Source: Rhea pennata
Taxonomy: Eukaryota; Chordata; Aves; Rheiformes; Rheidae
NCBI RefSeq assembly: GCF_028389875.1
Contig: NC_084672.1
Span: 3,385,501-3,449,500 of the forward strand
Length of the DNA stretch: 64,000 nucleotides
Reading direction: 5' to 3'
A program made the position numbers and the translations under genes. The notes below the pieces were generated by a model. The model ran no database searches. It was not told the DNA's origin and saw only the letters and a list, made by a program, of their open reading frames with translations. How positions within the stretch are numbered: position 1 is the stretch's first letter; each line of letters opens with the position of its first letter. This document shows, in pieces, positions 34,590 to 45,116 of the stretch.

Positions 34590-35080
34590 ATTCAAACTCT
34601 GGTGTATTAGTTTAAAAGCTTGTGGAATGCAACATGTTTTTATAATCTGATCAGGTTATTGAATACAGATTTTCCTCCCCCTTCCCCCCAACGACAGTTT
34701 CATAATTTCTCATGACTCCAAGCTGTCTTAATTAAAATCAGTTTCATGGATACAGTGTTCCCCGGAGGTAATGACAGCAGGGAAAGCTTGGCTTGAGAAC
34801 TTCCCCTGAGCACTACTTAATGGCAAGGACTGTAGGCGACTGCTTCGGAAGACGAGCTCCCCGAAACGTAGCCCCCTTTCTTCTCACCCTTTGCTCAGCC
34901 TGACCTTAGCTGACTTATACTTATCGTGTTGTCTCATGGCGCTTCCAGCCTTTTTGCCAGTGCCGTAATTTGATGGAGCTGGCCCTACATCATCATAAAT
35001 CACCGCCCTGCCGGCGGAGTAAGACCCATTGATTATACCACTCAATAACAAGCAGTTACCGCTAATTGGAAATCACCATC
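34590..35080. promoter_or_regulatory. AT-rich blocks in intron 2, candidate conserved element
   Basis: Two sub-blocks: one around 34,610-34,750 with GTCTTAATTAAAATC, and one around 34,985-35,080 with CATCATAAATCACC, TGATTATAC, CAATAACA and GCTAATTGG. Homeodomain-type cores are dense. Role is inferred. Confidence 0.35.
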
Positions 35081-36949
35081 AAACCAGGTATCGGAGCAGG
35101 CTCTGCACGCATCCGGCCGGAGAGCGGCAATTTTCACTGTTTGATCTGGTGCTATAAAAAAAATAGAGAGAGAGAAGGAGGGAAAGTGCTTAGGGTGTGA
35201 GAGGTTTCCTGAAGCTTGGCAAGGTGGGCCTGCCCGGCGCCTGAAGTGTTGTGGGTCCTCAGAATAGCTCTGGACAGAGCTGGGCTCCTAGAGCCGCTGC
35301 GGGGCTCGTTTCCTAGCGGAGCTTAGTGCCCTGCGTGTCTCCTGCACCCTTCTCCACCCCCTTCCCTTCTGCGTCCTGCTCCCAACACCACTGCTGCGGT
35401 CCCTGTGCCTGGCCATCCTCAGCACCCATCCTGCCTGCCCGGGGCGAGGATTTACCTCCCGGGCAAGGCGCTTCTCTGCACTGAGCCTTGCAGCAGCAGC
35501 TCCTCGGGGCCAGCGCTCCCTCCTGCGAACGCACTGCCCGCCGGGGCCTCGGGTCTCCAGGTCATTGCAAAAACTAAAAAAAAAAAAAGGGGGGGGGGAG
35601 GCTTGGAGAAGATGCACACTTGCAAGGTGTTTTCCCTTGCGAGGCTGCGGGAGGAGGACGGGAATTGCAGGATTTGTAAAGCAGCAAAGATCTCCCCGTC
35701 GTTTCGGCTCCTCTGTGCAGAATACGTTCAGGGTTTAACCTGCAGCCCCCTTTCCAGGCTCGGGGGTGGTGGGAAGAGCTGCTGAGCCCAAATAATGGCA
35801 GCATTTATAAGAGCGCAGAGACAAGAAGGAAGTCTAAAAGGATTAGGGAGAGACAAAGGGGGCTGATTATTTTATGGGTCACAATACAAGGCATTAGAGG
35901 GAGATCACAAAGGGATGTAATTACAAAAGAAGGCCATACTGGGGGGATCAACCCAGGATTAGAGTGGGAAATGTTTTTACACAGTTTTGTTCCACTCATT
36001 ACGAAGTTAGCATTTTAAATTAAGGTTTAAGAAAGGTGGCACCAAAGTTGTCACCAAGGTATTTCCTGGGCAATGCCACTGTTTGGATGCAGCTTGCAAG
36101 TCCCAGCTCAAAACATCATGTCAGACCTCACCCACGTGGCTTTGCTTCTGGTTTTTCTTGGGCACATGCAGTATCTGCCTTGCTGGCAGAGCCCTACCTA
36201 GAGCTTGTGCTGAGATCAAGCGCACCTGTTTCTGAATTTGAAAGCCGGGGTACTCTTGTGATGATAGATTTTAGCAGTGTGAAACATGTGCTTGAGACAA
36301 AAATGAGCTTTTAAAGAAAGTGCCCTGGTGTCGGTTTCCGGCTCTCTGGAGACATGGTCGGGTTGCTCCCAGGAATTTTTGGCTAATTCTCCCTTGGGTT
36401 TCATTGCACTTTTACTGCTCGTGTTGCTTACCAAGTTGCTTGCACCCAGAAGCTGTTATTTTCAGTTGTGAATTTGCTCGCGTTTAATGCGCTTCCTTCT
36501 GAAATGCTGAGTCTGAGCGTAAGGGCTCGGTTTTGATACCGGTGATGTTTCTCTGACTGTTCGCTTTGCTTCAGATGCTCGCAGTGCTTGGTAAGCCCAG
36601 AGCAAATTCTGCACTTCTAACAGTGGGTCAGGGAAAAGGAACGGAACCAAACCAAACAACAACCGCGAGGAATTACTGGAAAGAAAAAAGGGAGAAGATG
36701 ACGTGAAGTGAAAGGCCTACAAGAGGTTTCAGGGGAGGGAAGTGATGGCTGGGAGACCGCTTCCCTCCGTCGGCTCTTGGGGCTGCCTCCCGGACACGCT
36801 GGCTCATTTGCGGTTGCCTCTCACATCTGCACGGTTGCAGCGTTTGGCTCTGCGTGTGCAGCGTGTGCTGCAAGACAAATGTACAAATATAAGGAGTCAG
36901 CCAGGGGAACGGAGAGATTTGGCTGGAAGTTTTAGTAGATTTGCGGATT

Positions 36950-37270
36950 AAAAGAGTTTATCACTTGCCACCCACTGCATTTCAGTGTCTGCGTGCAGCA
37001 GCCAGAAGTCATCTGGAGACTCGAGCACATTATAAGACCATATTTCTTTTGGCTGCTCGTTTCTTAGCAGTGTGATGGTTATTTAAATATCATCTTGCAC
37101 TTCTCCGCGAGGCTTCTAGCGCGGACGCGCCACCCTTAGCTGCGGCAATGTTATCTCTCGTATAGGGGTTTGCACTGCAGGCAGTAATGTCACTTAGTCA
37201 TTTACAGAAAGCTCAAGGGAAATATATCAGAAGAATTTCATTAATGGTAGCGCTGCGGAGTTATTTGTCT
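36950..37270. promoter_or_regulatory. AT-rich block beside an intronic CpG island
   Basis: Contains GGATTAAAAG, CACATTATAAG, TATTTAAATATC, TTCATTAATGG and CAATTAAC and directly abuts the CpG-dense block that starts at about 37,275. Candidate regulatory element. Confidence 0.35.
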
Positions 37271-37274
37271 CAAT

Positions 37275-38490
37275 TAACTCTTGGCGCGCGGCGGAGGAAG
37301 TCCGGCGCGGCCGCGGCGGCCGCCCGCTACGCGCCCGGGCAGCTCTCCGGCGAGCGCGCGGCGCGTGGCCTCGCGCGGTGTTGGTGCCTTCAGCCGAAGG
37401 ATCTGTAACATCGCTGGTCGTGTGATTTTATTTTTATTTATTTCTTTTTTCTCCCCCAGCAGGCTGGGGATGCTGTGGTGGCCGGAGGTGGCCCTGCGCT
37501 CTCGCGTTGCCCTCCGGCCCCGGCAGTGCCTCCAGCCCAGCCGTGCCTCGGTTTCCCCCCGTCTGAGCTTGGGGCGGGCTTGCCGATCCTTCGGCCGGCC
37601 GACGCCTCGCCCGGGCCTGTGCTGGCGGGCCGCTCCGGTGAGAGGAGCGGCCACCGCTCATGGGCAGGGCCGTCAGCAGGGATCGACTTTCCGGGGCGCT
37701 CGGCCGCGGCCCTCGGTGCTGTCGATCCGGCCGGGGAAGGGAGAGCGCGGCTGCGTTCGCCTCCAAGAGGGCTCTGCCGCGCGGGGCGAGGCGGCTTCCC
37801 CAGGGCCAGCGGGACGCCGCGGCACCCGCTCCGAGAGCGGGACTCTGCTCCCACCCCGCCTGCGCGCGGCATATGGTTTTCAGCGAGGTTCTTGCTTTAA
37901 ACCCGATTTTACAGTTGGGTTGACTGAGGCAAAAGGAGGTCAAACGAGTCGCCTGAGGTCACTCAGTAAGTGGCTCGGATTAAATCTCAACCCGCGACGC
38001 GGCCCGTTCCCAGCGCCGGCCACGCCAGATGGCCCGCCGAGCGCGGCGCCGAGCTGCTCGCCTCGTCCCGGGCCTCGCCGCTCTCCTCCGCGGGCCGCTG
38101 CGCGCGGCTCCCTGGAGGCGAGAGCCCTTCGGGCGCGCGGAGCCCCACTCGCTCCGCCTCACGACGACTTCCCCGTCGGCTTGGCGCCGGCATCCCACGG
38201 GGGGCTGCTAGGCCGAGATGCCCCGCGGCGCTGCCACCGCTGCGGGCCCCGTCCCGCGCCTCCGAAGCCGCCGACGCGTCGGCCCCGCGGCCGAGCCCCC
38301 GTGCCGGGCGCGGCCCGCTCAGGAGGAGCGCGAGCCGGCGGCTTGGGCGCCGCAAGACGAGGTCCTGGCGGTCCTGGGGGCGGTGGGAAGCCCCCAGGGT
38401 CCACGCGTCTCCTCCCCGCATCCGGCCTCCCGCGAGAAGGCCTGCTCTCGGCGCTGGCGCCGCTCGCAGGCCTCGGTAAGTTGGCACCTC
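37275..38490. promoter_or_regulatory. Intronic CpG island with consensus splice donor
   Basis: About 1.2 kb of very CpG-dense DNA in intron 2, flanked on both sides by AT-rich blocks. Near its right end GCCTCGGTAAGT gives a strong donor (GT at 38476). A pyrimidine-rich acceptor-like CTCCCCCAGCAG ends at 37463. The block is open for about 416 codons on the plus strand, but the translation is Arg/Pro/Ala-rich and unlike any family I know. It could be an alternative promoter or noncoding first exon; it could equally be an orphan CpG island. Confidence 0.45.
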
Positions 38491-38499
38491 TCGAGCATG

Positions 38500-38720
38500 C
38501 CTTGATTAATAGTGTTTTTTGTCAGTCCTAAGAGGCCCCCATTATGTCCTTTTGATGCTGCATTTTGCACTTACCACTGTCACTGAGCTCAATGACTGAT
38601 TTTCACAGGTCACAGGAGAGGGACAATGGATCAGGCCACATTTTGCAGAAACAAATGAAATTTTGCTGCAACCGAGAGCACTAATTAAGAGCGAGGATCA
38701 ATCTGGGTGTACAAAAGAGA
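38500..38720. promoter_or_regulatory. AT-rich block in intron 2, candidate enhancer
   Basis: Contains TTGATTAATAG, a SOX-type ACAATGG at 38623-38629 and CACTAATTAAG within 200 bp, immediately right of the intronic CpG island. Confidence 0.38.
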
Positions 38721-39960
38721 GAGTTTTAGGCTGCTGGTGTGGAAATGAGTGGTGGTGCTTGCAGCAGCAGAAAAGGCTCCGTGTGTGTGCATACTTCAGC
38801 TGCAGTGTTGTACTCCGCTGCATTTGATCGATACTTCTGCGCTCATTCAGCAAGGAAAAACCAAGCATTTTCCTGTCTGCTGTTCTCAGTAAGGGCAGGG
38901 ACCGAAAACCTGCTGGATCAAGTTGCCGTTGATCCCTGTGAGGTGTTTTTAGCCAGTGGTAGGAGTAATAGCTCGTGCTGCTTGGGTCGTGTTGCTCGCC
39001 TCCAAGCACGGCAGTGCAATTTGCCTGGTGGCTGGCGAGCACAGCTGATGTGTTCCCTGGGCATCCTCAGCCCTGGCAGTACTTCACCGCACCAGGAACT
39101 GTGCTGCTTTCCTGAGACTTCTTGCAGAGAGACTTGCAGAGTGGAGGAGGAGGCAAGAGCAATTAGTTCTGGGTGATGAGAGAGACCAGAGCGGGGAGAA
39201 GGAAGAGGAGAAAAGTAGATGTCAACGGGAGTGGAGGGAGAGCAAACTCTCATCACGGAGGATGCTGTGAATGCAGCAGGAGGGATAGGGAAAGGCTGAG
39301 GATGCACAAGTTTGGGTTCATTGCTTTGTTGAGCAACGAAGAGACGTACTTCAAGTTTACATGAGGCTTCAGATACAAGGAAAAGACAGAGCTAACGTGC
39401 ATTCAGGGTGAGATGGTTGTCCGTGCTTAGGTCCACAAGTGGAAGGAGTTAAAACCAGCTTGCAAACTGTTTTGGTAGTGGAAATGAGTGAGTGGGCAGC
39501 ATGCAGTGTTTTTGGAATCTCTGTTTTGGGTTGGATTTGTCTGGGACGTGAAGGTAGGCGCGTTCGCTGGAGTGCCCTTTCGCTGAGAGGGTTCCCCATG
39601 GCCCTCTGGGTTCCCCTGGAGAAAAGCCTAACTGTGTCTGAACCCAAAACAGATTTATGGTATTGAACAAGCCTCCAAAACGAGGAGGCTCCGGCGGGGG
39701 GGCCTGCAGGAGAGCCGTGGCCCCGGGGCGGTGGAGCGTCGCGTTGGTGCCCGGCGCGGCGGCTCCTCCGGCGGCGAGGGTGCTTGCTGCGCCACTTTGT
39801 TTTGTCGGAGCGGTGTCCACATGCCGCTCGCCATGCTTTCCCACGGAAATGTGTAAAGGGGTGGGAGGGAGAATCCTGCCTGTGGCTTTCATTTGTGATC
39901 CTAATGCTTGGAGAGAGGAGAGGCAGGGCCCCAAGGGGGTCAAATCTCTCTCTTTCACTC

Positions 39961-40023
39961 AAAAAAAAAAAAAAAAAAAAAAAAGAAAAAGAAAAAAAAA
40001 GAAAGAAAGAAAGAAAGAAAAAA
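39961..40023. repeat. A24 run grading into (GAAA)n
   Basis: Twenty-four A residues, then GAAAAA/GAAA units. It resembles a retrotransposon-type tail, but no retroposed gene body or target duplication was recognised beside it. Confidence 0.92.
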
Positions 40024-40839
40024 TCTTTATAAAAAGAATTTCTTTTAAGCAACCCTGACGTGAAGCTAACGAATCTTGGAGATGTTTAATGAGCTTTGGG
40101 AAGACACTCTAACTTCTTCTGCAGCTTTGGAAGGACCTTTGCAGAAGGAGGATGCAGAGGTGCTGCCTGGGGGGTGCAGGGCTGTGGTGGCAGCGCTCCC
40201 GCTGCCCCGAGGAGCCCGGTGCCTGCTGCACCCAGCCCTGGGCATTGCCCAGAGCTGCCAGGAGGCTCCCTGTGTGTCACAGCATGTGTTTAACCAGCCC
40301 TGAGGATAACATCAGGCCCTTTTCCCTCCCCAGCGGTGGTCCCTGCCCCATCTGTCCTGTCTGGGCTGGTGCTCTGCGGCTCAGCGAGGTCCGGGAGTTG
40401 GGTGCCGCTTGGACCGCTCGGCACTGCTGGCTGTCGCATTGCATGAGGCTCGTGGGCCTGGCGTGGCTGAGCCCTCCACGCGTGCACCGAGCTGTAAGGA
40501 GGTGAGGCAGCGGGTTCAGAAGGTCTTCTGGGGGAGACAGGCGTGCCCGCGCCGCGTGCTCGTGTGCGGCAGCCTCCTAGAGAGCTTGTTTTAAAAGCTG
40601 GTGCGAGTGTACATCCATAAACGCGCTGGTGCCTGTGCTCGTGCCAGGGCGGTGTTTCTGGGGAGCGTGGGCAAGCCCCTCGGTTTCAAAGCGCAGTTTG
40701 CAGACGTTTGAAGCACCTCTGTGGTTCCCGCTGCCGCGTCCTGCAGGGGGAAATAGGATTTGCTCTTGCCCAGCTCACTGCCCAAGGGAAGCCTGCTTCA
40801 TTTTCCTGTCGCTAACTAGGTTCCCCCAAGAATGAGAGA

Positions 40840-41000
40840 TTACCTGGTCTTCCAAAAAGCGTTTCCAATGTGTGAAGAAGTCTGGATGACTCACAATTTT
40901 TAATTAGCTCTCCTGATCAAGGCGGGATCCCTTCCTCCCTCGCAGAGAGCTGGTGATTAGAATTACAATGAAGATAATCCAAACTGTATGTGCAGGGTTT
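40840..41000. promoter_or_regulatory. Candidate conserved element in intron 2
   Basis: Contains an exact AP-1 consensus TGACTCA at 40887-40893 and TAATTA at 40911-40916, then GAATTACAATG and GATAATCC downstream. Clustered sites, function inferred. Confidence 0.38.
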
Positions 41001-41539
41001 TCTGTAAGCGGAGAACAAAGCAGGACATCCATCTGGTGAGTGCGAGCCCATAATACCTTTCTGCTCATTTCTGCAGTGCAACAGGAGCTGTTTGGGACGG
41101 AAGTGGGCTCATTATTTCGGACAGGCTTGCTGACACACACAGCAGCGCTGCCGTGTAATCTCAGAGGCGCTGGAGCTCTGCCGCGCGGAAGGGCGAGCAA
41201 TGCTTTTCTAAGCCCACGTTTGCCGTTCCTCCGTGTCAAAATCAGGGATACAGCCCTCTTCTAAACCTGTGATTAATCAGTGTATGAGTGAGAGGTGCCC
41301 TTTATTTTTTTAGCAAGGCTAATGAAAGCTTAAGGGAGTTTTAAAAGATGCTACCCTGCAGCCAAGGGAAGCCCATCCTGTGGCAAACGTCGCAGCGGTA
41401 GTGAGTAAATGCATTTTAGCTGCACCCCAGGTAATCTCACGGGAGGCAACCTCTTGAGCGATGCTGTTTGAGGCCTTGCTTAAAGCCCGCTTGGTGCAGA
41501 ACGGAGCTCCTGCCTCCAGGCTTTGGCATCCGTGCGTGC

Positions 41540-42060
41540 CGGGTTTGCAACGGGAGAGTCGCCTCTTGTCGCGGGGCTGGCGGGCAGCGGTTTGCAGCGG
41601 GCAGCCGCAGCGCTGGGCGCTCGGCCCCGGTGCTGCTGCGCTTTACGGTCAGCTGGATTTTGCCAGGCTGCTGCAGCGTGGCGGGACGACGGGCGCCTCG
41701 GTGGGAAAGAAATAACAAAAAGGCCGTTGTGGAGGAGCAGCCGGCGCTCCGTGCTGCCGCTCGCCGCCGTGCCGGCAGCGCCACGCATGCCTCCGCGCCT
41801 GCCATGGCAACAAGTTCATCCTTCGGCCAGCGCGACGGTCGGCGGCGACGCGGCCGGGAGCCGGTCCCGGCTGCAGCGTCCCGGCAGGGCAGGAGGGACG
41901 GGGCTGGGTTTCGTGCCCGCAGGATGCTCTGCGGGCCGCGAAGTTCAGGGCGCTGGTTTACAGCCGCCGCAGACCGGGCAGTCGCCGGCCAGCCGCGCTC
42001 AAAGGGACAACGCGATCGGCTGTTGAGCGGCGGAGATGTGAGGCCTCTCGCCAAGGCTGC
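41540..42060. other. CpG-dense block in intron 2
   Basis: Dense CpG with overlapping chance frames on both strands, up to about 230 codons, without recognisable domains. No gene called. Confidence 0.45.
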
Positions 42061-42159
42061 GCGATTTGATTTTTGGATGCATGCTGTGAAATTCATAGGT
42101 GGGATATTTCTAGAGAGCTGCTTTGCTTCCTGTAGGAAAAGAGGAGGAAAAACGTGGAA

Positions 42160-42345
42160 ATAAATAACGTGCTGTATTGACAGCTACCAGCAGACAAAAC
42201 CTGCGAGTCAAGCTATCCTTCCGCTCCCAAAATTGTAACACTGGTTCTGAAATCTGGATATTAAAAAATAACAAATTACCAGCTCCCTTAGCTCATCTAT
42301 TGACTTTTAGCTATTATGTTACGCTTAGATCATGTTGCCAAGCTT
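42160..42345. promoter_or_regulatory. AT-rich block in intron 2, candidate element
   Basis: Contains TGACAG at 42178-42183, the MEIS/TGIF-type core, and AT-rich ATATTAAAAAATAAC and CAAATTACC sequence. It directly follows a CpG-dense block. Confidence 0.35.
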
Positions 42346-43014
42346 TTTCTCCAGGAGCCCCAAACGCTAGAAACGTCTCACGTGTAACATAAGGAGAGCT
42401 AAGGCTCGCAGGGCTGCGAGATGCTGCAAGTTGGGGCGTTGCAGCATCGCCGGTAGCGCGAGCTTCTGGGTGAAACGATGAGAGCTGGGAGAGCTGAATA
42501 AACTGATGAGCTTCTTCCATTTTGCTCCCTTGTCATGTAAATAGGCTCCAATCTGCGCGTCAGATCCCTTGGGTGAGTGAGTGTAATAACATCAAGAACG
42601 AAACAGCAAAACCCCCAGCGCGTGTGTTTTAGCAACCTTTAAACAGGCAAAAACTTGCTTGGAGGAGCCGTGACGGGCGCAGAGGCTCCTCGTTGCTAAT
42701 TCTCCTGCAAGAAGGTAACTGCCCTGGCTTTGAAGAAAGTGCTTTAATGGTACATAAATACCATTGCTTCAGTGAAACGTCTCGGGCCTCCTGAGGGAAG
42801 CTCTGGCCTGGGCAGCCTTTAGACAGGAGTGGTCGGCGCTGCGGTCGCCGTTGTTTCGAGGCGCGTCGGGACGGCCTGGTGCCGATCGCTGCCGGCGTGC
42901 TGCGGCCGCGCCGCACCGCGCCGCGGAGGGGGTTAGTGTGCCCTCGCAGCACGAGACGCCAACAGACGCTTCGGGCCCGGAAGTTTCTTTCCTAATTAGA
43001 TCGTGGACTTGTTT

Positions 43015-43040
43015 ATTTTTATTTTATTTTATTTTATTTT
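43015..43040. repeat. (ATTTT)n pentanucleotide repeat
   Basis: About five ATTTT units following a CTAATTAG motif in intron 2. Confidence 0.92.
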
Positions 43041-44559
43041 CCTGCTGACATGCAGAGTGAAGGTATCTGATTCTTTGCAACTTACGCTTTGGATAATGAG
43101 CTTAAGAGGAACATCTCGCAGGAGCGCGGAAGCGATGGGTTAGTACGTCAGCTCTCGCTGATCCAGTCTCCTGGCCCTGACGGGGCCCAGAGCAGCCGAT
43201 CCAAAGAGCCCGCGGGGCAAGACGTGGGCGTTCAGGATGCTGCTTTGTTTTTGAGTCCGTATTAGTAAAGCACGGGATGCTCTTGGTCATGGGCCATGCT
43301 CCCGTCTCCCATTTGCGCTGGCGTTGCGCAGCGTTTCGCAGAGCTGTTTGGCCGCGGTCACGTTCCACGCCGGAGCTGGTGGCACCTCGGGAAAACTGGG
43401 ACCGTTTCCAGACTAGGCTGGCAGAATTGAGGCTGGAGCCGTATATCGCAGGTAGGAGCCAGCTGCCCTTGCCCCAGCAGTCGCTCGTTATGGATTAATC
43501 TCCACAGTCTTCTGCTGCCGCGTGCCTGGATGGTCCGTAGGGGTACGTCCATCTCCTGCGTCTCACCGAGTGCAGCAGTACTCGCTCGGTTTACCATCGT
43601 TTGCTTTGCTTTTCTGTTAACGTGCCTCATTTCCGCGGCCGTTCTCCCAGAGGTAACATTACTTGGACTGAGTGAGACGTACGCCCTGGTTCCTGGAGAC
43701 TCCCTGGCTGGGCAAAAGCCGTAGGAGCACCGGGCTGCTGCGCTGCCAGCCCCAAGGGAGATGTTTGCTGTAGGAGGTGATAACGGTGGGTGCAGTTCAT
43801 CAGCTGACGTCTGTTAAGGATCGACCTGGGAACGTGCCAAACTGCACATCCAGGCAGAAACCATAATTTTATCTCCTGCCTCCGTGCGCTGACCTTCACC
43901 TTGGTGGTGCCATCAGCTGTGTGCACTACCTGGCTGCTGGGGGGCTTCTCTTTTCAGCAGCAGCTCATACTACGTGGGGTTATCAGTGCTCCAAGAGGCA
44001 GATTGCTCCGTTTTCCAGCTTTGTTAGCACTGACTTTTGGTTAGGAGGGGGTATCACTTTGTGTTTTTTTTCTTTTTTTAATCAGAAAGTGTGCCTCCTG
44101 TTTTACATCAGCTGGAGCAACAAAATGGGATGATGCGCCACCTCAAGCAGCACACTATGCCTTTTCTCCTCCTGGTTCCTCCATCCCTTCCCTGATCCAG
44201 CCTGTGGGATCTTCAGGACTTTCTCCTCTTCCTTCACATAGGGACTGAGCGAAGCGGTAGATCTCAGCTGAGCCATTAGTGCCCCATCGTGATACAAAGT
44301 ACAAGAACTTACTGAGGCTTCCTCTTGAATTTTTAGCCTCGTGTGGTAAATCTTGGTCTTGGAATATATTTTCGTTCTGGAGATTTTTTACTGCCTTCAG
44401 AAATTTCACTTAGGAGAGGGGGATTTTTTTAGGTCTAAACTATTTAATGACTGTTTTTTTTTTCCTGTGGGCTTTTTTTTAAAGGAAAGCAAGAGTCTTT
44501 ATGTAATGCCTGCCATACAGTATATTGTCCCAGATTAATAGCAAGCTATTTTTTTTTCC

Positions 44560-44740
44560 ACAGGTGAACATAATCTTGGCCTATTGTAATTTAGTCTCCA
44601 TCCTGCCATGCTGTTAATTAGGATGAATGGGTTATGTGAAAACTCCGCATATGGCCAGTGCCAGCTTTCATAATAAGTCGCCCCAAAAACGTGAGGAACG
44701 AGGAGGAGTGAGTCAATGAAAATCCTGACATAAATTGACT
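44560..44740. promoter_or_regulatory. AT-rich block in intron 2, candidate element
   Basis: Contains TTGTAATTTAG, TGTTAATTAGG, TCATAATAAG and TGAGTCA-like sequence within 150 bp. Function inferred. Confidence 0.33.
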
Positions 44741-45098
44741 TTTTGTGTCCTGGCAGTGCTTGGCGGAGAGCCAATGGCAATAAGGGGCTGGCGTGCCAGG
44801 ATTCGCGGACAAACAGCACTTCTGCAGCGCGGCGGCACTGCGAGACGCCCTCGTAGCAGCCCTCCTTCCTGCCGCTCGTTCCCTTGTGTCCAAAGAAGCT
44901 GTCGGAGCCGGGGGGACCGTCTCCGTGTTGTGACGGGCTGCAGTGAAAACATGAGTGACAGAGTGACATTTTGACAGCTTGACTTTGGGTTCTTGCCGCA
45001 AATGTAAATACGTTCATTTGAATCCAATTTAGGCAACCGGGAGCTTTTAATAGGGAGTAAATGGAGGATGGCTTAAAGGTGACTTTGAGTTTTCCTTC

Positions 45099-45116
45099 TT
45101 TTTTTTTTTTTTTCAG
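45099..45116 (+). repeat. T15 run ending in TTTCAG
   Basis: Looks like a strong 3' splice acceptor. The exon frame required from IGDCC3 exon 2 meets a stop immediately, so it is annotated as a T-rich tract only. Confidence 0.8.

Noticed and set aside
37281..38531. 416-codon plus-strand frame in the intronic CpG island
   Set aside because: Low-complexity translation, overlapped by other long frames on both strands; retained only as a possible noncoding island.
41437..42163. Overlapping 219- and 231-codon frames on opposite strands
   Set aside because: Typical of CpG-rich DNA with few stops; no recognisable protein.
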